From the NCBI GenBank assembly GCA_031548545.1, contig JAVBQY010000018.1, positions 12,827 through 76,826 on the forward strand: a DNA stretch of 64,000 nucleotides, given 5' to 3'. The position numbers and the translations under genes are program-made. Below, one piece after another: positions 36,645 to 45,276 of this stretch. The stretch's first letter is position 1. The number at the start of each line of letters is the position of its first letter. This stretch comes from UBA932 sp031548545. GTDB taxonomy: Bacteria > Bacteroidota > Bacteroidia > Bacteroidales > UBA932. The notes beneath the pieces were generated by a model. That model searched no databases, was not told the origin of the DNA, and worked only from the letters and a program-made list of their open reading frames with translations.

Positions 36645-36677
36645 AACCGGTAAGTGCTTTGCTTACCGGTTTTTTTA
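36645..36677 (+). terminator. Rho-independent terminator of the protease/SusCD operon
   Basis: A perfect 10-base-pair stem (AACCGGTAAG paired with CTTACCGGTT) with a 7-base loop, running into seven T residues. It starts 22 bases after the stop of the BACON protein gene. Confidence 0.9.
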
Positions 36678-36746
36678 TGTATTTCCGTTCCCTGGGAAGT
36701 CGATCGGTAGTTTAACGGGATGAGGCGATCAGGCGATGTCTACCCC

Positions 36747-37316
36747 CTACAAACGGCTTGTAATTCTTATGGCAATAAGGGAATATATTTTCCATATGCA
36801 CCAGCCTACCAGCATCCCGAAAAGGGCGCCGCAGATAATATCCAGGGGATAGTGTTTGCCGACATATATACGGCTGTAAGAAACAATAGCGGCCCAACTG
36901 AAAATGCCCCAACTATACCATTTTTTTTGAAAGAGCAGGGAGGTCATCATGGCCAGGCCAAAGGTATTGGTAGCATGGTTGGAGACAAAGCCGTAACGGC
37001 CGCCACAACCTTCAAGGGAACGGACCAGGCCTTCAAGCGCCGGTTCGTAGCAGGGGCGCAGGCGTTGTATTGTGTTTTTAAACAGGTGGACGCCCAATTG
37101 GTCCGTCAGGGCAAAGGTGGCTATGATGGCCAGGAGGGCCAATAGCCCCCAGCGCCAATCCCGTTTCCAGAAGAGGAAAAAGATGATGGAGAGGTATAAG
37201 GGAATCCAGCTGAAATTACCGGTTATAAAGACCATCAACGGATCCAGCCAACTGCAGTGTAATCCGTTTAGGTAAAGGAACAGCGATTGGTCTATCCGTA
37301 TGAGTTGGTCAAGCAT
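36747..37316 (-). CDS. PAP2-family membrane phosphatase
   Basis: A 189-residue integral membrane protein of the PAP2 (type 2 phosphatidic acid phosphatase) superfamily. The three-part active site is present: KNTIQRLRP, then SNHATNTFG (histidine of motif 2), then SRIYVGKHYPLDII (nucleophile-assisting histidine in motif 3), with hydrophobic helices between. Family members dephosphorylate undecaprenyl pyrophosphate, phosphatidic acid, phosphatidylglycerophosphate or lipid A at the outer face of the inner membrane. Which of these applies is not clear. It lies 4 bases after obgE on the same strand, so it probably shares that transcript. Confidence 0.88.
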   Translation of the reverse strand: MLDQLIRIDQSLFLYLNGLHCSWLDPLMVFITGNFSWIPLYLSIIFFLFWKRDWRWGLLALLAIIATFALTDQLGVHLFKNTIQRLRPCYEPALEGLVRSLEGCGGRYGFVSNHATNTFGLAMMTSLLFQKKWYSWGIFSWAAIVSYSRIYVGKHYPLDIICGALFGMLVGWCIWKIYSLIAIRITSRL

Positions 37317-37320
37317 AGGT

Positions 37321-38307
37321 TCAGGTATTTAGGGTTTTCCAGAGCAGGTCTTTCAGGGTCTGAATATTATAGCCGGTAAGGGAGGAGATAAAAATGTGGG
37401 GTATTTTTTTGGGAAGATGGCGTTTCATCTCGGCGGTCAACTCATCATCCAGCATATCGCTTTTGGTAATGGCCAGCACCCGTTGCTTATCCAGCAATTC
37501 GGGGTTGTATTGTTTGAGTTCGTTGACCAGGATTTTATATTCGGTAAGAATATCTTTGCTATCGGCCGGCACCATGAACAACAACATGGAGTTGCGTTCA
37601 ATATGGCGCAGGAAACGCAGCCCCAGGCCCCGGCCTTCATGTGCGCCTTCTATAATCCCGGGAATGTCGGCCATGACAAAGGATTGGCCGTCGCGGTGGG
37701 GCACAATGCCCAGATTGGGTTCCAGGGTGGTGAAAGCATAGTCGGCAATCTTGGGTTTAGCCGCAGATACTACCGACAAGAGGGTAGATTTACCGGCATT
37801 GGGGAAACCCACCAGGCCCACGTCGGCCAGCAGTTTTAATTCCAGGATAAACCAGCCTTCTTCGCGAAGTTCACCCGGCTGCGAAAAACGGGGGGTTTGA
37901 TTGGTAGAGGTCTTAAAGAAAGCATTGCCCATACCGCCGCGGCCGCCTTTACAGAGGATCTGCTCTTCCCCGTCGTTGGTGACTTCAAAAAGAACTTCAC
38001 CGGTTTCGGCATTCTTGGCTACGGTACCCAGCGGCACGTCCAGGATAATGTCCTGTCCGTTGGCACCGGAACGCAGGGCGCCGCTGCCGGCCTCTCCGAA
38101 CTCAGCCTTGATATGCTTGCGGTATTTCAGGTGAATCAATGTCCAGAACTGTTTATTGCCGCGCAGGATAATATGTCCGCCACGGCCGCCGTTACCGCCG
38201 TCGGGGCCGCCTTTGGGCACATATTTCTCGCGGTGCAGGTGCATAGACCCCTTGCCTCCGTCACCGGACGCACAAAAAAGTTTTACGTAATCAATGAAGT
38301 TGGACAT
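37321..38307 (-). CDS. obgE: GTPase ObgE/CgtA
   Basis: A 328-residue Obg GTPase that binds the large ribosomal subunit and links ribosome assembly to growth state. The glycine-rich Obg fold occupies about 1-158 (KGSMHLHREKYVPKGGPDGG, GGHIILRGN). The G domain follows with G1 GFPNAGKSTL, G3 DIPGIIEGAHEG and G4 ITKSDMLD. There is no long C-terminal OCT extension, as is usual in Bacteroidetes. It follows adk with an 11-base gap, in the order hpt-adk-obgE-PAP2 on the minus strand. Confidence 0.95.
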   Translation of the reverse strand: MSNFIDYVKLFCASGDGGKGSMHLHREKYVPKGGPDGGNGGRGGHIILRGNKQFWTLIHLKYRKHIKAEFGEAGSGALRSGANGQDIILDVPLGTVAKNAETGEVLFEVTNDGEEQILCKGGRGGMGNAFFKTSTNQTPRFSQPGELREEGWFILELKLLADVGLVGFPNAGKSTLLSVVSAAKPKIADYAFTTLEPNLGIVPHRDGQSFVMADIPGIIEGAHEGRGLGLRFLRHIERNSMLLFMVPADSKDILTEYKILVNELKQYNPELLDKQRVLAITKSDMLDDELTAEMKRHLPKKIPHIFISSLTGYNIQTLKDLLWKTLNT

Positions 38308-38318
38308 GGGGGATGAGA

Positions 38319-38894
38319 TTAGGAGATTTTAGCAATGATAGCGCAGATGGCGTCAAAGGTTTCCTGCGGGGTAGTAGCGCTGTCAACGAGGTGCATCTTC
38401 TCCTGCGCCCGGTAATAATCCATCAGTACAGCCGTTTGCTCATTGTAGTTTTTAATGCGGGTGCGGATGATATCGATATTCGCATCGTCTGCACGGCCCT
38501 CAATGGTGGCGCGGTGCTGCAAGCGTTTAATGATTGTTTCATCATCCAGATGCAGGGCGATCATCAGATCGATTTTCGTATCATGGTCCGCCAACTCCCG
38601 GTCCAACATTTCCGCCTGCTTGGTAGTGCGCGGAAAGCCGTCGAAGATAAAACCTTTGGGAGAGCGGCTGGCATCAAGTTGCTCACGCACCATTTCAAAT
38701 ACGATCTCGTCCGAAACCAGGTTGCCGGCCTCAATAAGGTGTTTGACCTCCTCTCCGAGCGGAGTAGCGCGCCGGATCTCGTCGCGCAGCATATCACCGG
38801 TTGACAGATGAATGAGTCCGTATTTTTCAATCAGCCGCGGCGATTGGGTTCCTTTACCAGCACCCGGAGGCCCGAAAATAACAATATTAAGCAT
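38319..38894 (-). CDS. adk: Adenylate kinase
   Basis: A 191-residue short-lid adenylate kinase that interconverts ATP, AMP and ADP. The P-loop GPPGAGKGTQS (8-18), the AMP-binding STGDMLRDEIR, FDGFPRTTKQAEML and the short LID region RATIEGRADD are all present. The Zn-binding long lid is absent, which is normal for this subgroup. It lies 8 bases after hpt and 11 bases before obgE, so the three purine/GTPase genes are one transcript. Confidence 0.95.
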   Translation of the reverse strand: MLNIVIFGPPGAGKGTQSPRLIEKYGLIHLSTGDMLRDEIRRATPLGEEVKHLIEAGNLVSDEIVFEMVREQLDASRSPKGFIFDGFPRTTKQAEMLDRELADHDTKIDLMIALHLDDETIIKRLQHRATIEGRADDANIDIIRTRIKNYNEQTAVLMDYYRAQEKMHLVDSATTPQETFDAICAIIAKIS

Positions 38895-38902
38895 GATATT
38901 TT

Positions 38903-39439
38903 TTATTTTACCAGGGTGTAAATATCCGGAAGGTTGCGGCCGAGCTCGTCATAGTCAAGACCGAAGCCGACAATAAAATCATTGGATATTTCCATCCCTA
39001 CGTAGTCAATGTTGTAGTTCGCCTTAAAGGCGCCCGGCTTGTAGAGCAGGGTGGCGATTTTTACCTGCTTCAATCCCCGTGTGGACAAGTCTTTCAGCAG
39101 ATTATCTATGGTAAGCCCCGTATCAATAATATCTTCAAGGATAATTACGCTACGGCCTTTCAAATCGGTATTCAAGCCTATGAGTTCCGACACCTTGCCT
39201 ACGGACTGTGTGCCGGAATAAGAGGAGTATTTAATAAATGATATCTCCGAAGGAACTTCAATTTGTTTCAACAAATCGGCGGCAAACATGAAAGCGCCAT
39301 TGAGCATCCCCACAAATACAGGGGTTTCGCCCTCCATATCCCGGTTGATCTGCGCAGCAACCTTGTCTATGGCCTTTTGGATCTCGGCGTTGGGAATGGA
39401 CAAGGCAAAAGTTTTATCATGTAGCGTAACTTTTTTCAT
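38903..39439 (-). CDS. hpt: Hypoxanthine phosphoribosyltransferase
   Basis: A 178-residue purine salvage enzyme that joins hypoxanthine or guanine to PRPP. The PRPP-binding signature VIILEDIIDTGLT (about 95-107) is intact. The flexible-loop SYSGTQSVGKV and the C-terminal purine contact VGFGLDYDELGRNLPDIYTL match Hpt. It is the first gene of the hpt-adk-obgE transcript. A TAATTTCG sequence (39458-39465, minus strand) may be its -7 element. It diverges from purE, another purine gene. Confidence 0.94.
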   Translation of the reverse strand: MKKVTLHDKTFALSIPNAEIQKAIDKVAAQINRDMEGETPVFVGMLNGAFMFAADLLKQIEVPSEISFIKYSSYSGTQSVGKVSELIGLNTDLKGRSVIILEDIIDTGLTIDNLLKDLSTRGLKQVKIATLLYKPGAFKANYNIDYVGMEISNDFIVGFGLDYDELGRNLPDIYTLVK

Positions 39440-39457
39440 AGGATTTATTTTAAATTG

Positions 39458-39477
39458 CGAAATTAGTATTATTTTTG
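39458..39477. promoter_or_regulatory. Divergent hpt / purE promoter candidates
   Basis: The 76-base gap holds TAATTTCG on the minus strand (39458-39465) and TATTTTTG on the plus strand (39470-39477), both fitting the Bacteroidetes -7 pattern. No TTG -33 box is clear for either. Both flanking genes act in purine metabolism, so joint control is plausible, but no PurR-type site was recognised. Confidence 0.4.
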
Positions 39478-39515
39478 CTGTTTGTAAAATTTATTTTATT
39501 CTATATTTTATTATA

Positions 39516-40028
39516 ATGAAAGCCTTGGTAAGCATAATCATGGGAAGCACCTCGGACATGAAGGTGATGGAAGACGCTGCTAAATTCTTGAATGATATGA
39601 AAATACCCTTCGAGATTAATGCTTTATCAGCCCATCGCACGCCGGAAAAGGTGGCCTCATTTGCCAAAGAAGCCCATACCCGTGGTATCAAGGTGATTAT
39701 TGCCGGCGCCGGCGGAGCAGCCCATCTTCCGGGCGTAATTGCCGCTTTTACGCCGCTGCCTGTAATCGGAGTTCCCGTGAAATCGTCTAATTCCATAGAC
39801 GGCTGGGACTCTATACTTTCCATACTCCAGATGCCGGCCGGCATACCGGTGGCCACCGTAGCGCTCGACGGCGCCCGCAATGCCGCTATCTTAGCCGCCC
39901 AGATCCTGGCCACCTCCGACATTGACTTATTTGCCAAGATACAACAATTCAAACGCGATTTAGCCGAGAAAATAACCACTGCCAATGAAGAATTGGCGCA
40001 AATAAAACACTACTCTTATAAAGTTTAA
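39516..40028 (+). CDS. purE: N5-carboxyaminoimidazole ribonucleotide mutase
   Basis: A 170-residue class I PurE, which moves the carboxyl group of N5-CAIR to give CAIR in de novo purine synthesis. VSIIMGSTSDMKVMEDAA at the start binds the substrate phosphate, and SAHRTPEK carries the catalytic histidine. The GAGGAAHLPGV loop is typical. Start set at the ATG at 39516. The frame continues upstream, but the preceding residues are not part of the family and would run into hpt. The next gene follows with little space. Confidence 0.95.
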   Translation: MKALVSIIMGSTSDMKVMEDAAKFLNDMKIPFEINALSAHRTPEKVASFAKEAHTRGIKVIIAGAGGAAHLPGVIAAFTPLPVIGVPVKSSNSIDGWDSILSILQMPAGIPVATVALDGARNAAILAAQILATSDIDLFAKIQQFKRDLAEKITTANEELAQIKHYSYKV

Positions 40029-40042
40029 CGCCTTTTAGTTTT

Positions 40043-40861
40043 CTGAACAGTTTTGTTACCACGTTAACATGCCTGTTCTTCTGCTCCGCCACACTTCACG
40101 CCCAGGGATTGGTATACCCCCGGGACGCCGCTGCTGTGGGAGCGGGAGAGATGACCACGTTAGCCAATGGCTTGTGGTCGGCATTGGCTAACCCTGCAGG
40201 ATTGGGACTTGAGCCCCGTCTGGCCGCAGGCGTTCAGCACGAACAACTTTTTAGCATGCCCGGTTTGGGCATGAGCGTATTGGCGGCGGCCCTACCCGTT
40301 ATGGGGGGCGGCCTGGGAATTTATTTATCCAATACAGGCCCTGCCGTTTGGGGTGAAAACCGTTGCGGGCTGGCCATGGGACGCCGGCTGGGAGATGCGT
40401 TCAGCATCGGCGGCAGCGTGCAGGCGCTACTGCTCCGCTTCCCGGAGGCCTATCCCAATGCCGTGGCCATAAGCGGTGACATAGGCCTGCGGGCGGCCCT
40501 CACAGGCGCACTGGATATAGGGCTGTATGTCTGTAATATTACTTTTTCAGGCTTCACAGGGCGGGAGGATTTACGGCTGCCGGTAGTACTGGCCTGGGGG
40601 CTGGGCTACCAGGTGACAGAAAGCATACGGCTGCAGGCGGAGCTGGAAAAGGACGACAGGATGCCCCTGCGGGTGAAGGCCGGCACGGAATGTAGCATAG
40701 CCGGCCGGTTGGCCTTACGCGCCGGCGTATTGTCCGGTCCCCTGGAGCTCCGCTTCGGCGCCGGCCTCCGCTACAAGCACCTCTGCTTTGATATCGCCGT
40801 AAAATACCATCCGGTTTTGGGCCTTAGCCCACAAGCGGGCCTTACCCTCACCCGGCCATGA
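40043..40861 (+). CDS. Small outer-membrane barrel protein, non-ATG start
   Basis: The conserved part starts at YPRDAAAVGAGEMTTLANGLW and continues with alternating hydrophobic strands and glycine-rich turns (GGGLGIYLSNTGPAVWGE, LRFGAGLRYKH) to LTLTRP. This looks like a PorV/PorQ- or OmpP1-like barrel; I cannot name the family. The frame has no ATG, GTG or TTG in a useful place before a TTG at 40109. The codons before 40109 nevertheless spell a good signal peptide (NSFVTTLTCLFFCSATLHAQ), so translation probably starts at the CTG at 40043. The 3' end overlaps the next gene by 4 bases, so the two are coupled. Confidence 0.65.
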   Translation: MNSFVTTLTCLFFCSATLHAQGLVYPRDAAAVGAGEMTTLANGLWSALANPAGLGLEPRLAAGVQHEQLFSMPGLGMSVLAAALPVMGGGLGIYLSNTGPAVWGENRCGLAMGRRLGDAFSIGGSVQALLLRFPEAYPNAVAISGDIGLRAALTGALDIGLYVCNITFSGFTGREDLRLPVVLAWGLGYQVTESIRLQAELEKDDRMPLRVKAGTECSIAGRLALRAGVLSGPLELRFGAGLRYKHLCFDIAVKYHPVLGLSPQAGLTLTRP

Positions 40862-42879
40862 GAAGATTAAGCGGCCTTCTGCTCTTATTCCCCTCCCTCT
40901 GCGCCTACCCGCAGGAACCGATGCTTCCCGGGAGTATACAGCAGCTGATTGAAACGCATACGCAGGAGGGCGAGGAGCAAGAGGCGCTGGCGCTGTTCGA
41001 AGATTATCAGCAGTACCTGGAGCACCCGCTCGACCTGAACAATGCAAGCGCAGCGGAGTTACGGCAGTTCCCGCTCTTCAACGAATTTCAGGTACAAAGC
41101 CTGCTCGGCTACCGGCAAAGCTACGGTGCGCTGTTCAGCCTGCATGAGCTGGCGCTGATCCATGGATTCAACGCGCAACTGGCCGCACAGTTATCCCCCT
41201 TTCTATGTGTATCTCCTGTCAATCCGTATAAAAAAGACAGTTGGCGGGAAAGGCTCAGCCAAGGCAGGCACCAGCTGTTGCTGCGCAGCAGCCACACCCT
41301 TGAAGAACGCAAAGGGTATAGCAATGAAGCAAGTGAAAGTATGCATTACCTGGGTTTTCCATGGAGCCTGTACCTGCGTTACAAATACAACTTCCACCAG
41401 CAGCTGCAGTGGGGAATAACGGCAACAAACGGCGCTGGCGAGCCTTTCTTCAAGGGAGAGAACGCGGCCGGATTTGATTTTTATTCTGCGCATTTTCTCA
41501 TCAATGGGCTCAATAAATACTTTAAACGCATAGTGATAGGTGATTACCAGGCCACCTTCGGCCAGGGACTGGTAGTATGGAGCGGCGGCGGACGGCTGTC
41601 CGGCGGCGTATTAACGGTCAAGAAGCAGGAACGTGGGTTCAGCGCACATACCGGCAGTGATGAAAACCGTTTCTTCAGGGGAATAGGTGTCACCGCCGGG
41701 TTCGGGAAGTGGGTACTATCAGGCTTCTGCTCTTACAAACACATTGACGCCACAATGGATGAAGAAGGGTTTACAAGCCTGCCTGTGTCCGGCCTCCACC
41801 ATACCGCCGGCAGTATGGCGCAGAAGCGCCGGCTGCCGGAATTGGTTACAGGCGCCAACCTGTCTTTCAGTTGGAAACGGCTGAAAATAGGCAGTACGCT
41901 GCTTTGGCACCGCTATGGCGCCGAAAACCGGCGCGAACTCAAGCCTTATAGCCTTTTCGAATTGTCGGAACGGCAGAATGCCAATGCAGGAATTGATGTT
42001 TCTTTTCTCTGGCAGCGCTGCCAGTTTTTCGGAGAATTCGCCCTGAGCGCTAACGGCGGTAAGGCAGGCATCGCCGGGTTGGTGTTCGACTTCGCCCATG
42101 ATTTTCGCTGGAGTACGGTATACCGCAACTATGGAGTCAACTACCAGGCCAGCTATGCCGGGGCCTTCGGGAACAACAGCAAAACCGCCAACGAGCAGGG
42201 CTGGTATACGGGATTAGAGTGGATGCCCCTGCAAAGCCTTACCATCAGCCTTTCCGCCGATGGATACAGCTTCCCCTGGTTGCGCTATGGGGTCAATGCG
42301 CCCTCCTCCGGATGGAGGTACCAACTGCAGGCCGACTGGCAAAGCACGCCCACCACCGGCATGCGATGGCAACTACGGCAAGCGGTAAAGGCCGCCAATG
42401 CCGTCAGCGAAGAGCAAACAGCGGCTATTATAATGGAGAACCGGAATACATCTTTTCGCTACGGCATCAACTATGAGCCGCTGCCCCGGCTGCGCATGGA
42501 AGAGCGGATAGAACTCTGTTTCACGGATGGCCGTAGCCGCGAAACGGACCTTTTATTGTACCATGATACCGCCTACCGTTTTCCGCAGGCAGGCCTTAGT
42601 TGTTCTTTCCGCCTGGCGCTTTTTGACACCGGCGGATGGGAGGCGCGGATTTATGCTTATGAGCATGATGTATTAGGCGCCTTTTCGGTGCCGGCTTATT
42701 ATGCGCAGGGGATACGGTGGATCGCCAATTTACATTGGCAATGGAAGAGACGGCTGGACGTATGGCTGCACGCCGCACAGACCCGCTATAATGACAAAAG
42801 CAGCATAGGTAGCGGCGGAGCGGCCATTGAAGGCCAGGTACAAAGCGACATTAAACTACAGCTAAGGTTAAGTCTTTAA
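40858..42879 (+). CDS. Helix-hairpin-helix outer-membrane barrel protein
   Basis: A 673-residue exported protein (signal peptide LLLLFPSLCAYPQ). Residues about 58-125 contain tandem helix-hairpin-helix motifs (LDLNNASAAELRQFPLFN, YGALFSLHELALIHGFN) like those of ComEA DNA-binding proteins. The rest, about 140-673, is a run of amphipathic strands (for example YLRYKYNFHQQLQWGITATN) that looks like a beta-barrel ending LQLRLSL. Similar proteins are found in many Bacteroidetes, usually annotated only as helix-hairpin-helix proteins. It overlaps the preceding barrel gene by 4 bases and is convergent with mltD (4-base overlap). A role in DNA handling at the outer membrane is suggestive only. Confidence 0.75.
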   Translation: MRRLSGLLLLFPSLCAYPQEPMLPGSIQQLIETHTQEGEEQEALALFEDYQQYLEHPLDLNNASAAELRQFPLFNEFQVQSLLGYRQSYGALFSLHELALIHGFNAQLAAQLSPFLCVSPVNPYKKDSWRERLSQGRHQLLLRSSHTLEERKGYSNEASESMHYLGFPWSLYLRYKYNFHQQLQWGITATNGAGEPFFKGENAAGFDFYSAHFLINGLNKYFKRIVIGDYQATFGQGLVVWSGGGRLSGGVLTVKKQERGFSAHTGSDENRFFRGIGVTAGFGKWVLSGFCSYKHIDATMDEEGFTSLPVSGLHHTAGSMAQKRRLPELVTGANLSFSWKRLKIGSTLLWHRYGAENRRELKPYSLFELSERQNANAGIDVSFLWQRCQFFGEFALSANGGKAGIAGLVFDFAHDFRWSTVYRNYGVNYQASYAGAFGNNSKTANEQGWYTGLEWMPLQSLTISLSADGYSFPWLRYGVNAPSSGWRYQLQADWQSTPTTGMRWQLRQAVKAANAVSEEQTAAIIMENRNTSFRYGINYEPLPRLRMEERIELCFTDGRSRETDLLLYHDTAYRFPQAGLSCSFRLALFDTGGWEARIYAYEHDVLGAFSVPAYYAQGIRWIANLHWQWKRRLDVWLHAAQTRYNDKSSIGSGGAAIEGQVQSDIKLQLRLSL

Positions 42880-44402
42880 CCTTTAATCTTGATTTTATCG
42901 CCCGGATAAATTTTGGAGTTTTTATTAAAGCCGTTCAGCTTCAGGATCTCGTAGTAGGTAATATCATCATAAAGCTGCGATATGCTCCACAGGGTTTCGC
43001 CTTTTTTCACCGTATGCACACTGCTGTTTCCCCCCTTGGGGGCTGATTTCTGGCCGGAACCGGCTTTCGCCGTAACGGCCGCAGGGGCGGACTTAGCCGA
43101 CCCTTTGCCGTAAACCACTAATTTCTGGCCTTTACGGATATTGGTTCCATTGAGTCTGTTCCAATATTTCAGGTCGTTGATCTTAACGCCGTAACGCGCT
43201 GCAATGCTGGAAAGCGTTTCGCCGCTGCGTACCCGGTGGATTTGTTGTTTTCCGCCGGCCACAGGCACCGAACTGCGTCCTGCAATCTGTTTGATGATAT
43301 TAGGATTGAAGTAAACGCTGTCTTTATAGGCGTAGACTTCCTGTTCTTTCTCAACAAAGGAGGCTGTATACTCAAAAGGAATACGCAACACGTAAGGCCG
43401 CTCGTTCCCCGGAATAATGTCATATACGAACTGGGGATTGTAATTGCGCAATTCATCCACCGGAATGCCTACCACTTCTGAAATCTGCTCGAAGTGAAGC
43501 GGTTTGTTCACCATAAAGGTGTCAACATGCGAGGGCATGTCTAATTTTTTCGGGCTCAGGCCGTGTTCCTTGTAATAAGACATCAGGTAGTTGGCCGCCA
43601 CAAAGGCCGGCACGTAGCCGCGGGTCTCACGGGGAAGGTAAGGATAGATGTCCCAATAGTCGCGTTTTCCGCCGGCGCGTTTAATGGCCTTGTTCACATT
43701 ACCGGAACCACAGTTATAGGCGGCAATGGCCAGGCTCCAGTCGCCAAAAATGGCGTAGAGGTCTTTCATATGGCGGGCGGCCGCATGGGTAGCGGCAACA
43801 GGATCATAGCGTTCTTCCACGAAAGAGTTCATCGTCAGGTTGTACATCTTGGCCGTTCCGTACATGAACTGCCACATCCCTTTAGCACGGGCCCTGGATA
43901 CGGCGCGGGTGTTCAGGGCCGATTCGATCACCGCCATATTCCGCAACTCCAGCGGCATGTCATAGCTGTCGAGGATCTCTTCAATCATCGGAAAATAAAA
44001 TTCCGAGAGGCCCAGAATCATTTCCGCTTTCTGCGACATGCGTTGGGTATAATAAATAATCTGGTTGCGGACTACATGATTATACGGAAGGTCAATGATA
44101 CAGGGCAGGGCTTTCAGTCGCTGGATGTAAACGGAATCCGGCAGATCCGCCATCGGAAGGTCGCTATCGTACTGGCTGACAAAAGAGGTGGTATCCTGCA
44201 GGGCGCGTTGGATATACCAAACGGACAAGAGGCTGTCGATATTGTTATCCGTATCTATGGCCAGCACCTCATCACCATTGATAATGGTGGTGGGACCGGC
44301 TGTAGTACTGGTATCTCGCGTTCCCTTATTGTTGTCAACCCGGGCGGAGAGTCCGGTCGCCAACAACAAGCAGCATAGGCTTAAAAAATAGTGCTTCATC
44401 AT
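42876..44402 (-). CDS. mltD: Membrane-bound lytic murein transglycosylase D-like protein with two LysM domains
   Basis: A 508-residue exported lytic transglycosylase that cuts peptidoglycan glycan strands. After the signal peptide (about 1-20), the SLT domain has the catalytic glutamate in MAVIESALNTRAVSRARAKG and the family motifs MWQFMYGTAKMYNL and LAIAAYNCGSGNVNKAIK. Two LysM peptidoglycan-binding domains follow at about 390-433 (HRVRSGETLSSIAARYGV) and 462-506 (HTVKKGETLWSISQLY). An in-frame ATG one codon in is an equal alternative start. It is downstream of the DUF5683 gene in the usual Bacteroidales order parA-parB-DUF5683-mltD. Confidence 0.92.
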   Translation of the reverse strand: MMKHYFLSLCCLLLATGLSARVDNNKGTRDTSTTAGPTTIINGDEVLAIDTDNNIDSLLSVWYIQRALQDTTSFVSQYDSDLPMADLPDSVYIQRLKALPCIIDLPYNHVVRNQIIYYTQRMSQKAEMILGLSEFYFPMIEEILDSYDMPLELRNMAVIESALNTRAVSRARAKGMWQFMYGTAKMYNLTMNSFVEERYDPVAATHAAARHMKDLYAIFGDWSLAIAAYNCGSGNVNKAIKRAGGKRDYWDIYPYLPRETRGYVPAFVAANYLMSYYKEHGLSPKKLDMPSHVDTFMVNKPLHFEQISEVVGIPVDELRNYNPQFVYDIIPGNERPYVLRIPFEYTASFVEKEQEVYAYKDSVYFNPNIIKQIAGRSSVPVAGGKQQIHRVRSGETLSSIAARYGVKINDLKYWNRLNGTNIRKGQKLVVYGKGSAKSAPAAVTAKAGSGQKSAPKGGNSSVHTVKKGETLWSISQLYDDITYYEILKLNGFNKNSKIYPGDKIKIKG

Positions 44403-44410
44403 CTTATATT

Positions 44411-45268
44411 TTATTTAATAGTCATATTCAGGCTCATGCCAAATGCAGGCATAGCGGAACGCTGGGCCATCATATTATCGTACATGACGGCGGGCCTCAT
44501 CCGCAGGCTCAGGTTATCACTCACATCAAATTGTTTGAGGTGTGAAAACACATTGGCATCAATAATGTTCAAGGCATAAAAAATCCCCAGGTAGATGACC
44601 GCATAGTCGCGGTCTCGGTGGTAAGAGTCCCGGTAGTATTTCAGGTTTTCGGCGGTATAGCGGCCTTTGAATTCATCGGGGCGCCCATTCATCACATCAT
44701 TGTAGGCATCTTTGAAACGCAGGTATTGCGTCGTATTATAGTCGACAAGGTAAACGCCAAAGGCTAAGCCCATGTAGACGATAGGAATTTTCCAGTATTG
44801 TTCGTTGTTAAACTGGCCCAGCCCCGGAAGGAGCAGGGAGTAAATGGTAGCCCGTTGCGGAATGTATTTTTTCGGCGAATCGTAGGCTGCCATGCCATCC
44901 AGCAAGGCCGCCCAATAGAGCATACCGGCGCCGAAGTAACAGAGATTACGGTTGGTCTTATACTGCTCGTCTCCGGTATCCAGAAAGTTCATGTTGTTGC
45001 GGTAGCCACCGTAAATAAGGCCGCCGATCCCGCCATAAAGCACCGGAAGCTTCCAGTAATCGCGATTATAGATCTGGCCGTAGCCGGGCAACGCCAAAGA
45101 ATAAAAGAATACGCGGGTCACTCCCAGGGAGTCACGGCCGCTAAGCCCCCCAAAGAAATTTTTACCCCGCGGCCTGGCTCCCGGCACCGGTATATTGTCG
45201 GTCCGCAGCTGCGCATGCATGCAATAGCCGGCAAGGATAAAGAGTATAAGGAGCAGGTATTTTTTCAC
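44411..45268 (-). CDS. DUF5683 family membrane protein
   Basis: A 285-residue protein with a signal peptide (cleavage after about MHAQ, residue 20). DUF5683-type repeats are seen: FYSLALPGYGQIYNRDYWKL and YSLLLPGLGQFNNEQYWKIP, each followed by a hydrophobic helix, and a C-terminal YAVIYLGIFYALNIIDANV helix. The family is conserved beside parAB in Bacteroidetes, and its function is not known. Here it is 8 bases after parB and 8 bases before mltD, so it is probably an envelope protein made together with them. Confidence 0.85.
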   Translation of the reverse strand: MKKYLLLILFILAGYCMHAQLRTDNIPVPGARPRGKNFFGGLSGRDSLGVTRVFFYSLALPGYGQIYNRDYWKLPVLYGGIGGLIYGGYRNNMNFLDTGDEQYKTNRNLCYFGAGMLYWAALLDGMAAYDSPKKYIPQRATIYSLLLPGLGQFNNEQYWKIPIVYMGLAFGVYLVDYNTTQYLRFKDAYNDVMNGRPDEFKGRYTAENLKYYRDSYHRDRDYAVIYLGIFYALNIIDANVFSHLKQFDVSDNLSLRMRPAVMYDNMMAQRSAMPAFGMSLNMTIK

Positions 45269-45276
45269 TTTAAGGA

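Noticed and set aside
40109..40861. TTG at 40109 as the start of the barrel protein
   Set aside because: It would cut off a convincing in-frame signal peptide ending LHAQ just upstream, so an earlier non-standard start is more likely.
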